A DNA stretch of 64,000 nt from assembly GCF_030813355.1 (NCBI RefSeq), contig NZ_JAUSUD010000005.1, positions 1 to 64,000 on the forward strand. The letters run 5' to 3'. The position numbers were made by a program, and so were the translations under genes. Below the pieces are notes generated by a model. The model was not told where the DNA came from and ran no database searches. It saw nothing but the letters and a program-made list of their open reading frames with translations. The DNA is from Metabacillus malikii (lineage in GTDB: Bacteria > Bacillota > Bacilli > Bacillales > Bacillaceae). Shown here piece after piece: positions 44,011 to 53,416 of this stretch (within the stretch, counting starts at the first letter, position 1; each line of letters begins with the position of its first letter).

Positions 44011-44631
44011 ATGTTATTTGGGTCAAAAAAAGATGTGTTTTTCGACAAGATTTTAACAATTGCTAAAAATGTTAATGAGTCTGTTGAATATTTAATCGAT
44101 GCAGATGTAAAAAACGTAAGTGACTTAAAAGAAGTCGCAGCAGTGATGAAGTCTTATGAAAATAAAGGTGATACATACATTCATCAGTTAATCGTTGATT
44201 TGAATAAAACATTTATTACGCCAATAGAGCGTGAGGATATTTTGCAGTTGGCAATGAAGATGGATGATGTATTAGATGGATTAGAACAATGTGTTGCCTA
44301 TTTTGAAATGTTCTCGTTTAGAGTATATGACGAATACATAGAAAAATTTATCAATCATATACATAGCAGTACGATTGAAATAGTAAAAGCTGTAGAGTTA
44401 CTTTCAAACAAGAAATTACTAGATATGATGCAACACTCTATTGAAATAAAAGATATCGAATCAAAATGTGATGACCTTTTAAGAGTTTCGATAAAGCATT
44501 TGTTTGCTACAGAAAAGGACCCAATTAAAATCATGCAGCATAAAGAAATTTATGAAATGCTTGAAAAAGTAACGGACAGCTGTCAAGGTGTAGCAAATAC
44601 AATTGAAACGATAATCATGCGAAACGCATAA
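44011..44631 (+). CDS. ykaA: DUF47 (PhoU-like) protein YkaA
   Basis: A 206-residue, mostly helical PhoU-like protein thought to regulate the adjacent Pit transporter. Helical signatures MKSYENKGDTYIHQLIVDLNKTFITPIEREDI and KMDDVLDGLEQ are typical. The ATG at 44011 follows GGAGGG; a longer frame from 43906 is not supported. It is 19 bases before pit, the same pairing as ykaA-pit in B. subtilis. Confidence 0.9.
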   Translation: MLFGSKKDVFFDKILTIAKNVNESVEYLIDADVKNVSDLKEVAAVMKSYENKGDTYIHQLIVDLNKTFITPIEREDILQLAMKMDDVLDGLEQCVAYFEMFSFRVYDEYIEKFINHIHSSTIEIVKAVELLSNKKLLDMMQHSIEIKDIESKCDDLLRVSIKHLFATEKDPIKIMQHKEIYEMLEKVTDSCQGVANTIETIIMRNA

Positions 44632-44650
44632 GGGAGCGCAACTAAATAGT

Positions 44651-45655
44651 ATGGATACAATTTTAATACTAACGGTCTTAATCGTAATATGTGCACTAGC
44701 TTTTGACTTTATTAATGGCTTCCACGACACAGCTAACGCGATTGCTACATCAGTGTCAACGAGGGCGTTATCTCCAAGAGTTGCGATCGTTCTGGCAGCG
44801 ACAATGAACTTTATCGGTGCATTAACGTTTACAGGAGTAGCAAAAACAATTACAAAGGATATCGTTGATCCTTTTGCATTACAAAATGGTTCCATTATTA
44901 TATTAGCAGCTTTATTAGCAGCAATTGCTTGGAATTTAATTACATGGTATTACGGGATACCTTCCAGTTCTTCACATGCTTTAATCGGTGCGATTGCAGG
45001 TGCTGCTATCTCTGCGGCGGGACTGAATATCTTAAATTGGTCGGGCTTCATAAAAATTATTCAAGCATTAATATTTTCACCCTTTATTGCATTAGCGATT
45101 GGATTTTTAATGATGAGTTTGTTTGCAGTCATTTTTAAAAATACACAATTATATAAGTCGAACCGAAGATTTCGGATTTTTCAAATCTTTACTGCGGCAT
45201 TACAAGCTTTTACACACGGTACAAATGATGCACAAAAGGCAATGGGGATTATTACGATGGCCTTAATAGCAGCAGGATATCATAGTCCTGATGGGGATAT
45301 ACCACTATGGGTTAGATTATCAGCAGCAACAGCGATGGGAATTGGAACTTCGATAGGTGGCTGGAAAATTATTAAAACGGTCGGCGGGAAGATTATGAAA
45401 ATACGTCCAGTTAATGGCGCTGCAGCTGACTTATCTTCGGCATTAATTATTTTCGGGGCAACAGCGATTCACCTTCCAGTTAGTACAACCCATGTTATTT
45501 CATCTGCCATTATGGGTGTCGGTTCTGCCCAGCGAGTAAAAGGTGTCAAATGGGGTGTAGCTCGTAAGATTGTATTAACTTGGGTAATTACATTACCAAT
45601 ATCAGCATTACTAGCTGGACTTATATATCAAGTTTTACGGTTATTCTTTGCATAG
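44651..45655 (+). CDS. pit: low-affinity inorganic phosphate transporter Pit
   Basis: A 334-residue PiT-family symporter with about ten helices and two inverted-repeat signatures: GFHDTANAIATSVSTRALSP near residue 23 and THGTNDAQKAMGI in the second half. It imports metal-phosphate, coupled to H+ or Na+. GGGAG lies 12 bases before the ATG. Co-transcribed with ykaA. Confidence 0.94.
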   Translation: MDTILILTVLIVICALAFDFINGFHDTANAIATSVSTRALSPRVAIVLAATMNFIGALTFTGVAKTITKDIVDPFALQNGSIIILAALLAAIAWNLITWYYGIPSSSSHALIGAIAGAAISAAGLNILNWSGFIKIIQALIFSPFIALAIGFLMMSLFAVIFKNTQLYKSNRRFRIFQIFTAALQAFTHGTNDAQKAMGIITMALIAAGYHSPDGDIPLWVRLSAATAMGIGTSIGGWKIIKTVGGKIMKIRPVNGAAADLSSALIIFGATAIHLPVSTTHVISSAIMGVGSAQRVKGVKWGVARKIVLTWVITLPISALLAGLIYQVLRLFFA

Positions 45656-45668
45656 AAACAGCCAGTTG

Positions 45669-45698
45669 ACGTTCATTTTTTAATGAGCGTTTTTTTTA
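45669..45698 (+). terminator. terminator after pit
   Basis: ACGTTCATT (45669-45677) and AATGAGCGT (45682-45690) pair with one wobble and are followed by seven or more T's. Confidence 0.85.
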
Positions 45699-45895
45699 TG
45701 CAAATGTATAGCACAATATTTGTTAATTTCTTTACTTTTTTTTGATTTCATGGTGATAATAATAGTTAGGACAATTTTATGAACTGAGCATATAGGTTAC
45801 ATTTGTCACTTGTCGTATATAATCATAAGAGTATAATAAAGAAATTGTAATTAAGTAGAAAGAAGTAGATGAATTCTTTAAATAGGATGATGGAC

Positions 45896-46810
45896 ATGCA
45901 AAGAGCAAGAATAATTTATAACCCAACTTCAGGACGCGAGGCTTTTAAAAAGCAACTCCCTGATGTCTTGCAAAAATTCGAACAAGCAGGATATGAAACA
46001 TCTTGTCATGCGACTACTTGTGAGGGAGACGCAATAGAGGCTGCGACATTAGCTGCAAAAAGAGGTTTTGATTTAATTGTAGCTGCTGGTGGAGATGGAA
46101 CAATTAATGAGGTTGTCAATGGTGTTGCAGGTCTTGATGTTAGACCTAAAATTGCAGTAATTCCAGTTGGAACAACGAATGATTTTGCACGTGCAATAGG
46201 CATACCACTTAATAATGTTCAACAGGCAGTGGATGTCATCTTAAAAGGTGAGGCAAAGAAAATTGATATCGGACAAGTAAATGGACAGTATTTTATCAAT
46301 ATTGCCGGTGGCGGACGTTTAACCGAGTTAACATATGAAGTGCCAAGTAAGCTAAAAACGATGGTCGGTCAGTTAGCATACTACTTAAAAGGGATGGAAA
46401 TGCTTCCTTCAATAAGACCAGCTGAAGTAGCAATTGAATACGACGGTAAGCTTTTTGAGGGTGAGATCATGTTATTCCTTGTCTCCCTTACGAATTCAGT
46501 CGGAGGCTTTGAAAAATTAGCCCCTGATTCAAAGCTGAATGATGGAATGTTTGACTTACTTATTCTAAAGAAGACAAATTTAGCGGAATTTATCCGCATC
46601 GCTACACTTGCCTTAAGAGGCGAGCATATAAATGATGACCATATTATTTATACAACGGCGAACCGTGTAAAAGTGATAAATAGAGATAAGATGCAATTAA
46701 ACTTAGATGGTGAATACGGTGGTTTATTACCAGGGGAATTTGTAAACATGTATCAACATATCGAGTTTGTTGTCTCTAATGAAAAAGCAAGAGTACTGGA
46801 TGAGGAATAA
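45896..46810 (+). CDS. dgkB: diacylglycerol kinase DgkB
   Basis: A 304-residue soluble lipid kinase recycling diacylglycerol from lipoteichoic acid synthesis to phosphatidic acid. The N-terminal IIYNPTSGRE, the nucleotide loop AAGGDGTINEVVNG, VIPVGTTNDFARA and the acidic site LNLDGEYGG are intact and nearly identical to B. subtilis DgkB (YerQ). Start at ATG 45896, matching the conserved M-x-RARIIYNP; the frame opens at 45869. Confidence 0.95.
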   Translation: MQRARIIYNPTSGREAFKKQLPDVLQKFEQAGYETSCHATTCEGDAIEAATLAAKRGFDLIVAAGGDGTINEVVNGVAGLDVRPKIAVIPVGTTNDFARAIGIPLNNVQQAVDVILKGEAKKIDIGQVNGQYFINIAGGGRLTELTYEVPSKLKTMVGQLAYYLKGMEMLPSIRPAEVAIEYDGKLFEGEIMLFLVSLTNSVGGFEKLAPDSKLNDGMFDLLILKKTNLAEFIRIATLALRGEHINDDHIIYTTANRVKVINRDKMQLNLDGEYGGLLPGEFVNMYQHIEFVVSNEKARVLDEE

Positions 46811-46812
46811 AG

Positions 46813-46843
46813 AACTTGGGCTGAATAGCGCCAAGTTTTTTTA
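46813..46843 (+). terminator. terminator after dgkB
   Basis: AACTTGG and CCAAGTT, a seven-bp stem with an 11-base loop, followed by a T run. Confidence 0.8.
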
Positions 46844-46896
46844 TCTGTTTGTCGTTATGTTAAACTATAAAAAACTGATTATAAAGGAAGAAGCAC

Positions 46897-48288
46897 ATGG
46901 CTAAAATACAAGCACCGGTAAATAAAAATGAATATTACGACGTAACCTTTGAAGATTTGACACATGAAGGTGCTGGTGTAGCAAAGATAGATGGTTTTCC
47001 AATCTTTGTTGAAAATGCTTTGCCAGATGAACGTGGAAAAATTAAAGTAATCAAGGTGAAAAAAGGCTTTGCATTCGGCAAGTTAATCGAACTCCATGAA
47101 GAGAGTAAACATCGGATTGAAGCACCATGCCCAATCTATGCACAATGTGGAGGCTGTCAGCTCCAGCATATAAGCTACCAAGGTCAGCTTGATTTTAAGA
47201 AAAAACAGGTGGAGCAAGTACTTAGTAGAATTGGTAAACTTGACATGACGAAGGTTAAGGTCCATGACACACTCGGTATGACTGAACCATGGAACTATCG
47301 CAACAAAGCCCAAGTCCCTATCGGCGAACGTGAAGGTGGACTCGTCGCAGGCTTTTACCAAAAGCGAAGCCACGACATTATCGATATGGAACGTTGTCTC
47401 ATTCAACAGTCAGAAAATGATGAAATTGTCCAAGCGATAAAAAACATCTGCGAGCAGTACGGTATCCGTGCATATAATGAGGAAAAACATAAGGGCTGGC
47501 TCCGTCACATTATGGTCAGGTACGGATTAGTGACAGGAGAAATGATGGTCGTATTTGTGACGAAAACGGCAGATTTTCAACATAAGCAAGCTATTATTGA
47601 AAACATAACATCAAAATACCCTCAAGTGAAATCTATCGTCCAAAACATTAACACGAAACGGACAAATGTCATCTTCGGAGACGAAACAAACGTCCTTTGG
47701 GGAGAGGAATATATTTACGATAAAATTGGTGACGTGAAATTTGCAATCTCAGCGCGGTCATTTTATCAAGTAAATCCAGAGCAAACAAAGGTCCTCTATG
47801 ATAAAGCACTAGAATACGCACAATTAACAGGTGAAGAGTCTGTTATCGATGCTTATTGTGGTATCGGTACAATTTCATTGTTTCTCGCGCAAAAAGCAAA
47901 GAACGTATTCGGAGTTGAAATCGTTCCAGAAGCAATCGAAGACGCAAAGCGAAATGCAGAACTCAATGGCATCACAAACGCAGACTTCGCAGTAGGTGAA
48001 GCTGAAGTCGTCATCCCTGAATGGTACAAGCAAGGCAACAAAGCTGACGTCATTGTAGTCGATCCACCACGCAAAGGCTGTGATGAAGCATTGTTAAAGA
48101 CAATTCTTGCGATGAAGCCGAAGCGTGTTGTTTATGTGTCTTGTAATCCAGGGACATTAGCGAGAGATTTGCACATTCTTGAGCAGGGTGGGTATGAGAC
48201 GGTTGAGGTGCAGCCGGTGGATATGTTTCCGCATACGACGCATGTGGAAGTGATAGTGAAGCTTGTTTTAAAAGGTACAGTGGATTAA
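46897..48288 (+). CDS. rlmCD: 23S rRNA (uracil-C5)-methyltransferase RlmCD
   Basis: A 463-residue RNA m5U methyltransferase (B. subtilis YefA), which modifies U747 and U1939 of 23S rRNA. An N-terminal TRAM domain; Fe-S cysteines in [14 protein letters not shown] with a fourth in MERCLIQ; the SAM site [14 protein letters not shown]; and the catalytic Cys in [21 protein letters not shown] precedes the ATG. From about 48110 the third codon positions become more G-rich. A nine-bp dyad (48273-48297) spans its stop codon, and a serine recombinase gene abuts it. Confidence 0.95.
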   Translation: MAKIQAPVNKNEYYDVTFEDLTHEGAGVAKIDGFPIFVENALPDERGKIKVIKVKKGFAFGKLIELHEESKHRIEAPCPIYAQCGGCQLQHISYQGQLDFKKKQVEQVLSRIGKLDMTKVKVHDTLGMTEPWNYRNKAQVPIGEREGGLVAGFYQKRSHDIIDMERCLIQQSENDEIVQAIKNICEQYGIRAYNEEKHKGWLRHIMVRYGLVTGEMMVVFVTKTADFQHKQAIIENITSKYPQVKSIVQNINTKRTNVIFGDETNVLWGEEYIYDKIGDVKFAISARSFYQVNPEQTKVLYDKALEYAQLTGEESVIDAYCGIGTISLFLAQKAKNVFGVEIVPEAIEDAKRNAELNGITNADFAVGEAEVVIPEWYKQGNKADVIVVDPPRKGCDEALLKTILAMKPKRVVYVSCNPGTLARDLHILEQGGYETVEVQPVDMFPHTTHVEVIVKLVLKGTVD

Positions 48289-48297
48289 ACTGTACCT
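48273..48297. repeat. dyad across the rlmCD stop; possible att site or terminator
   Basis: AGGTACAGT and ACTGTACCT flank a seven-base centre and contain the rlmCD stop codon. It lies between rlmCD and the convergent recombinase. Large serine recombinases use short imperfect dyads as att sites and sit beside them, so this is a candidate attachment site. A second copy was not found in the window. Confidence 0.4.
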
Positions 48298-48299
48298 AA

Positions 48300-49838
48300 T
48301 TAAGAGGAAAGTGAGGGGGAAAGGTTGTAATGTATTTTAATCTTTCCTTCCTCATAAACTTCTATCTTGTTAATGAGTCTTTGTAGTACTTGCTTTAATA
48401 CCTGTTCATCGTTAATGTCAAGGTTAGCAAAGCGTTCTACTTCCTTTTTAAAGAACTGTAATTCTTCTGCGGTATCTTTTCTAGCCGTTAGAGCGGATTG
48501 AAGCTCAGCTTTTTTGACCGCAAGTTCCTTCTGTTGTTGGGATATACGTTCATTTTGAGCCTTGAATTGCTCTATTGTGATATGCCCCTCTGTATGCAAC
48601 GTTAGGATATTATCAAACCGTTTGTTTACTTCTTTAAGTTGTCTTTCGGTTTGATTAATTTCCTTTTCAAGGTTGGAACTTACTGAATTAGCTTTCTTCT
48701 CTGCTATACCGTAAAACTTTTCTAATTTGAGATTATCTTTAATTAGTTCCCTAAGGTCATTTTTAACAGTCTGTAAGAGAATGCTTTCCTCAATGATATG
48801 TGAAGAGCAATGAGCGGTTGTAAACTTTACATAGCCCCACAAACATAAGCCCCTTTACGTCTATCAGGCTTAAAGTGCATGCCGCTTCCACAGTCTGCAC
48901 ATTTAGCGATATGGGCAAACAAACTCTCTTTTCCGTTGCTTCTGTTAGTTCTTTTGCTCTTCATGAGTTCCTGAACCGCTCTAAAATCCTCTTCCGAAAT
49001 AAGTGGTGAATGAGTGTTTTTGATAATGACTTGGTTTTCAAGGTCTACTTTCTTTCTTATCTTGTACAATTCAGAGTCACTTAAAAACTTTGTAGTCTCT
49101 TCTCTGTTGTGTACTAGACTTCCTGTGTAAGCAGGGTTGTTAAGGATACCTTTTATTGTGTTTTGGTGCCATTTTGAACCAGCATTAATGGCTCCTGCTA
49201 TTGCTCTTGGTGTTGGTATGCCCCTTGACATAAAATCGTTAGTAATTTTAAACATTCCCCAGCCTTTATAGAGATAAAGATGAAATATCTCTTTTACAAA
49301 GGGAGCGGTTTTTTCATCTACTTCTAGCTGATTAGTGTGAGGGTTCATTTTATATCCGTAAGGTGGAACAGAAGCTTTGTATTTCCCTTGCTTTGCACGT
49401 TCCTTTAGCCCCAATTTAACCCTATGTGATAGTTTTAGGTTTTCCTCTTTAGCGAAAACAGCCTTTAATTCAAATGGCAATGAACTATCAATCACTTGTT
49501 TTTGAGTCGTAAAAGTCCTCAGGAAGTATTAAGCGGACATTTTGTCTCTCAATCTGTTCCGCAGTCTGTAAACTTTGTACAGTGTTCCTTCCCAGCCTTG
49601 ATACAGACTTAGCAATAACAACGTCAATATCCTTCTTTTCGAGGTCATGAAGCAGTTTGTTAAGCCCTGTACGGTTCTTTATTCCTGCTCCACTTATGCC
49701 ATTATCAATATATCTTTCGATAACGGTAAACCCTTTGTCATTGGCTATACTCTCAGCTAAAGAGATTTGATTTTGTAAACTATTTTGTTGTTCTTCTTTC
49801 CTCGTGCTAACACGAGCATAAATTGCACATTTCATCAT
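48300..49838 (-). pseudogene. large serine recombinase split by two frameshifts
   Basis: Three consecutive frames rebuild one recombinase of about 510 residues. 49838-49488 is the catalytic domain (YARVSTRKEEQ with Ser near residue 11, then KSVSRLGRNT). 49495-48827 is the recombinase domain (RVKLGLKERAKQGKYKASVPPYGYK) and half a zinc ribbon (CADCGSGM). 48842-48300 is the rest of the ribbon and a coiled coil. The breaks fall in homopolymers: a five-T run at 49499-49503 and a four-C run at 48835-48838. B. subtilis also has recombinase genes (yefB, yefC) after yefA/rlmCD. Confidence 0.88.
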
Positions 49839-50159
49839 TTCGCCACTCCTTTATTATTCGGAGTGGCACTAGTTCTTTCCTTATCGTAGGAAGCATTTGA
49901 CATTTTGTCAATTACATATTCTATGAATGAGAAAATTACATCTTCTAATTTTTCGGTTCCTACAAACTCTCTATCAACTTTTATCATGTTAATTCGCCCC
50001 TTTCGCCCTAGCAATCGTTCTATGTTGGGGATTAGTTGCGATAATTTTTAAAAGTTTTTGAGTGCTTTTAGAAGTTTTCTAGAATTAGGTCAAACCGTTT
50101 GGTAAAATATTCATATATTAAATTATATTTTTATAGGAATAAGGTCACGGAGGTCAATA
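49839..50159. other. divergent control region between recombinase and zinc-ribbon gene
   Basis: About 320 bases with no supportable ORF; the right part is AT-rich and would carry the promoter of the gene at 50160. Confidence 0.4.
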
Positions 50160-50522
50160 ATGAATACAGCTATGAAACATCCAGATCAAACTAATAATTT
50201 GAAAAGCAGCGGTAATAGTGTAATCTGTAAAAAATGTAAGTCAAACCAAGTGGTGGCTAATAAAAGAGGGTATAGTTTTGGTTTAATGTTTAAGGTGTTA
50301 TTTTCTTTGGTCGCAATAGGGATAATTTTCTCTATAATACGGTCACTTGTTTTTAATGTTCTTGATTTTAACTCAACACTGTATGGTATCTTAATGGCAC
50401 CAACTGCAATCGGTATTTTCTTTTCTCTACCTATTGCATTGTTATGTGGGTTTATTGGCAGAAACTCGCTTGTGAATGGTTGTATGAACTGTGGTAATAA
50501 GTGGATAGCAGGTAAGAAGTAA
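50160..50522 (+). CDS. hypothetical membrane protein with split zinc-ribbon
   Basis: A 120-residue protein with two membrane helices (about 40-62 and 75-100) between two CxxC motifs: CKKC near residue 23 and CMNC near residue 109. The pairs could form one zinc ribbon brought together across the hairpin, similar in plan to LITAF-like or DUF zinc-ribbon membrane proteins. CGGAGG precedes the ATG. Accessory gene of the rlmCD island; function unknown. Confidence 0.7.
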   Translation: MNTAMKHPDQTNNLKSSGNSVICKKCKSNQVVANKRGYSFGLMFKVLFSLVAIGIIFSIIRSLVFNVLDFNSTLYGILMAPTAIGIFFSLPIALLCGFIGRNSLVNGCMNCGNKWIAGKK

Positions 50523-50596
50523 AACAATATTTGTAAAACACTGCTCTAAAAAGTATTTTCCAAAAGAAAGAAAGTTATAGGTGCGACTTTAGGAGC

Positions 50597-50641
50597 ACCA
50601 TGGAGAAGAACGACCGAAGGAGTTCTTCGAACATCCATGGT
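50597..50641. repeat. nested hairpin downstream of the zinc-ribbon gene
   Basis: Outer arms ACCATGG and CCATGGT and inner arms GAAGAAC and GTTCTTC form a two-stage stem-loop. No T run follows. A second G/C-rich dyad-like segment (about 50689-50718, TTCGCTTCGCTCACTTCGGG) lies just downstream, a composition often seen at plasmid origins or ends. Confidence 0.6.
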
Positions 50642-50854
50642 CATTGGAATTTTTACATACTAACTACTTGTATTCTCCGTTCGCTTCGCTCACTTCGGGG
50701 GCTTCGTTCCTCGCCCCTATAATTTTATTCATTATTTTTGAATATATTGATTAAGTTATTCTTTATAATACTTTAAAGATATAAGAAGGAATACACATAT
50801 GAAAACACCTAAACTATTAATATTATTGACTTTATGGCACTTTTTCGCTCAACA
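50642..50854. other. non-coding interval before direct repeats
   Basis: About 210 bases with no gene; includes the 50689-50718 GC-rich dyad-like segment followed by AT-rich DNA. The mix of hairpins, AT-rich DNA and direct repeats looks like replication-origin architecture. Confidence 0.4.
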
Positions 50855-50909
50855 AATAGGTGCAGTTTATACCGCATAGAAAGGCTAATAGGTGCAATTT
50901 ACACCGCAT
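50855..50909. repeat. two 23-bp direct repeats (iteron-like)
   Basis: AATAGGTGCA-[GA]-TTTA-[TC]-ACCGCAT occurs at 50855-50877 and 50887-50909, differing at two positions and spaced 32 bp centre to centre (three helical turns). Each contains the short dyad GGTG...CACC. They lie directly beyond the end of the replication-initiator-like gene. They may be iterons or operator sites for it. Confidence 0.65.
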
Positions 50910-50925
50910 TGTTGACGTACAAATA

Positions 50926-50952
50926 AAAAAGAGGACTGAATTTCAGTCCTTT
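50926..50952 (-). terminator. terminator of replication-initiator-like gene
   Basis: AGGACTGAA and TTCAGTCCT form a perfect hairpin overlapping the stop codon; on the minus strand a run of T follows. Confidence 0.8.
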
Positions 50953-51794
50953 ACTTTCGCTTTTCTTCTGTTTGCGTTGATTTTGTGAGCCTCAAACATC
51001 TGACGTAAAGCATTGAATTTCTCCGTATCACCGTCATTTGCTTGGCGATACATTAAATCAGGATGGACATAGTAAAGTACATTTCCGCAACTCCTAGTGA
51101 ACATAATTAGCCCCTGTTCTTCTAGCTTTTTTACTAATGATGTAATATTATCGACATCATAGTTAATAGCGGTAGATAACTCGTTACGGTTCATATACCT
51201 GATTTTCTTTTCATCCTCTTCATTGGGATTATGTGAAAGAATGCAGGTATTATAGTGGAAGTAGGGGAGAACTTTATATAAAAAGCCTAGTTGTTCTAGT
51301 TTTAAATCTCCCACAACTTCACGAAGTTTAGTTGTAAGTAATTTTGTGAAGTACCCCCTTTTAGGAACTTTCCCCATGATATGGAAGTAGTTATTCATAT
51401 AAAAGAGTTTTGAACGTCCCTCTTTTACTGATATTAGTATAGATAGGGTTTCAAGCCTCTTTACAATATCTACAGTCTGTCTTTTGCTCTTACCAAGAAT
51501 ATTTTGTATGTCAAGCTGTCTTAAGGGCTTTCCATTCTTTTGCAAAAGACCTTCACCATTCATTTTTAGGTAAAGTAACAATTTCATTACTGCTCCGCTC
51601 TCTGTGAGTGAAAGGTGTTGCGTCACCTCCTTAATTGAGTCATGAAAGCAATTTATATAAGGCTTTCTCCCTCTTAACTTATATTTTTCTAAGTCTTGTT
51701 TTTGTCTGTGTCTTTTTTCTTGTTCGGGGGTTCTATAGTAAGCTATCTCCCCTTTTACTTCACCTGTTAAAGGGTTAACTGCAATTAATTCCAC
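50943..51794 (-). CDS. replication-initiator-like winged-helix protein
   Basis: A 283-residue basic protein. The middle (about residues 55-150) reads as a winged helix: ITESGAVMKLLLYLKMNGEG, then LRQLDIQNILGKSKRQTVDIVKRLETLSIL. A second such module may lie at about 200-255 (NRNELSTAINYDVDNITSLVKKLEEQGLI). The tail is Lys/Arg-rich. Layout resembles plasmid or phage replication initiators, but I cannot name the family. The ATG follows GGAGGAATT. It lies next to iteron-like repeats and behind three tiny HTH genes on the same strand. Confidence 0.6.
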   Translation of the reverse strand: MELIAVNPLTGEVKGEIAYYRTPEQEKRHRQKQDLEKYKLRGRKPYINCFHDSIKEVTQHLSLTESGAVMKLLLYLKMNGEGLLQKNGKPLRQLDIQNILGKSKRQTVDIVKRLETLSILISVKEGRSKLFYMNNYFHIMGKVPKRGYFTKLLTTKLREVVGDLKLEQLGFLYKVLPYFHYNTCILSHNPNEEDEKKIRYMNRNELSTAINYDVDNITSLVKKLEEQGLIMFTRSCGNVLYYVHPDLMYRQANDGDTEKFNALRQMFEAHKINANRRKAKVKD

Positions 51795-51888
51795 GAAAAT
51801 TCCTCCTTAGTTATTAAAAAAGTTAGTGTTAATCTAGTAATCGAAATAAACACTCTAAAAGTTGCCATGTTATGATCTGGAGTTAAGA

Positions 51889-51931
51889 AAACCGCTCCAA
51901 GGAAATTGCCAATGCAAAATCCTGGAACGGT
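51889..51931 (-). repeat. hairpin upstream of replication-initiator-like gene
   Basis: AACCG...CGGTT outer arms and AGGA...TCCT inner arms with mismatches form an extended hairpin between the 78-residue protein gene and the replication-like gene. It could be an attenuator or the terminator of the upstream small genes. Confidence 0.45.
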
Positions 51932-51962
51932 TGTATGTTAACAGTTAGAAGTTTAGAAACTT

Positions 51963-52199
51963 CTAAGCTGATAAAATTACTTTTATTTCTTTTTCAGTAA
52001 CTCCACGGTTAAGTAAAAAGTTCATAAGTGAGTCGACATTCACACTATAACCGTATTTGGTATTTCTAGAGTAATAGCCATTTTCTATACGAGGGGATTT
52101 TTCAAGTTGTCCATGTTGTAAGTAACTTAGAACAGCACTTTCAGTAAAGGCTATATTAAAGTGGTTTAACACACGACTTGTCTTTTCTACGCTAATCAT
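51963..52199 (-). CDS. small putative DNA-binding protein (78 aa)
   Basis: A 78-residue protein beginning MISVEKTSRVLNHFNIAF, with helical character and a YxRNTKYGYSVNVDSLMNFLL segment that resembles the wing and second helix of small MerR/excisionase folds. GAGGTGATG lies upstream of the ATG. It is the third gene of a compact minus-strand run (52555-51963) in which stops and starts touch. Family not recognised. Confidence 0.6.
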   Translation of the reverse strand: MISVEKTSRVLNHFNIAFTESAVLSYLQHGQLEKSPRIENGYYSRNTKYGYSVNVDSLMNFLLNRGVTEKEIKVILSA

Positions 52200-52379
52200 T
52201 TAAACATCACCTCTCAATACGAGATTTCGAATGCTATCCTTGGTGAAATAAATCCTATTCTCGATATGCACCTTCTCAATATAGGGAGAAGAAGATAATT
52301 CAAACAACCTTTGAGTAGTAACCCCCAATATTGCAGTTGCTTGTGAAAAGCTGTATAAGTCCTTAGTTTTCATTATCAT
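52200..52379 (-). CDS. small HTH-like protein (59 aa)
   Basis: A 59-residue product with MKTKDLYSFSQATAILGVTTQRLF near its N-terminus, a helix-turn-helix like that of MerR/excisionase HTH_17 proteins. The ATG at 52379 (two codons before the MKTK methionine) follows GGAG by seven bases and overlaps the upstream stop by four. Stop adjoins the next ATG. Likely part of the control module of a mobile element. Confidence 0.65.
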   Translation of the reverse strand: MIMKTKDLYSFSQATAILGVTTQRLFELSSSPYIEKVHIENRIYFTKDSIRNLVLRGDV

Positions 52380-52555
52380 GAATTAGCTCCGCCTTTTTGC
52401 AACCAATCCATTACAACCGCTTTATTAAACCGCACAGACTTTCCAACTTTGATACGTCCTGGAATTACTCCCTCTCGTGCTAATTTGTACGTTGTTTGCT
52501 CACTCATATCTAGTAATTTTGATAATGAACGAACTGTTAAAAACTCTTTTTCCAT
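52376..52555 (-). CDS. excisionase-type helix-turn-helix protein (59 aa)
   Basis: A 59-residue HTH_17 protein: LTVRSLSKLLDMSEQTTYKLAREGVIPGRIKVGKSVRF, matching the excisionase/MerR-like DNA-binding family closely. AGGAGG lies seven to nine bases before the ATG at 52555. It overlaps the next gene by four bases (ATGA). It may be the excision factor or copy-number regulator of the island. Confidence 0.8.
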   Translation of the reverse strand: MEKEFLTVRSLSKLLDMSEQTTYKLAREGVIPGRIKVGKSVRFNKAVVMDWLQKGGANS

Positions 52556-52923
52556 ACCGTAATGCCTCCTAATTTTGATGTTTTATCCTCTAACATCATC
52601 ATTATAGGAATAGCGTTTTAATTTCTAACAACAGAAGGAATAGAACAATGCAATAAAAGATTAAACGATAAATAACGGCAAAATGCTAGGTTTTGTGCGT
52701 ACATAAGTGGATATTTATAGGCGGATGGAGGGAACGAATGTAGGGTTACTACCTATAAAAATGGTGGTATCTGAATAAATTGGGATTTGAGGAATTAGGA
52801 CACCCATTTTAAAGCAACTGACGTACAAAGAAATTTGAAAAAAATTTGTATGGAGAGAATGGGTGATATGCAAGGGTTTTTTACCAAAAGTCAAACATTC
52901 GGCACTGGCTAATCTTTAACAAC
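52556..52923. other. non-coding interval between small HTH genes
   Basis: About 370 bases upstream of the minus-strand HTH run. No ORF with a ribosome site was seen on either strand. It must hold the promoter of the 52555-50943 run. Confidence 0.4.
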
Positions 52924-52956
52924 AAAAAGAGGAGGTTATATTTTCCCCCTCTTTCA
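52924..52956 (-). terminator. terminator of the 87-aa HTH gene
   Basis: On the minus strand GAAAGAGGGGG pairs with CCTCCTCTTTTT across a short AT loop, followed by T's. Confidence 0.7.
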
Positions 52957-52971
52957 TTTAATATACTGAGT

Positions 52972-53235
52972 CTATTCATTATCACGTTGTTTAATCCAAT
53001 CAAGGAACAATGGATAGTAGTCAACATCTTCATTCGCAAAATCAAACATATCATCAATTACTATTTCACTCATTTGTAAGAACTCTTTTAAGTGATACTC
53101 TGATATCCTAACTATACCATCCAATTTATAAGCCTTTAAGGAGACCGTATAAATCCATTCGTATATAGTATCAGATTGAACCCCAAAGATATCAGTTACC
53201 TCTTTTACGCTGTAAAATTTACCTAAAGTCTTCAT
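52972..53235 (-). CDS. excisionase-family HTH protein (87 aa)
   Basis: An 87-residue protein with an N-terminal HTH, FYSVKEVTDIFGVQSDTIYEWIYTVSLKAYKLDGIVRIS, and an acidic C-terminal tail (EDVDYYPLFLDWIKQRDNE). AAGGTGG precedes the ATG by nine bases. It has its own terminator and lies between the resolvase and the small HTH run. Confidence 0.75.
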   Translation of the reverse strand: MKTLGKFYSVKEVTDIFGVQSDTIYEWIYTVSLKAYKLDGIVRISEYHLKEFLQMSEIVIDDMFDFANEDVDYYPLFLDWIKQRDNE

Positions 53236-53359
53236 TAAATTCTTCCACCTTTCGAGATGATTTGGTTAACTGTTCTTTCAATTTAGTTATCGATTTATCT
53301 ATCTAGTTGGTTGCGATGAATAGGAGATTAATGAATGATGTAAATTGTAAGATTAAATG

Positions 53360-53389
53360 CAAAAATGAGCGGTTTTACTAAACCGCTCA
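53360..53389 (-). terminator. terminator of resolvase gene
   Basis: TGAGCGGTTT (53366-53375) and AAACCGCTCA (53380-53389) form a ten-bp perfect stem; on the minus strand a T run follows. Confidence 0.85.
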
Positions 53390-53416
53390 ATGTAAAGTAT
53401 ATTTTTTGTTAAGTTT

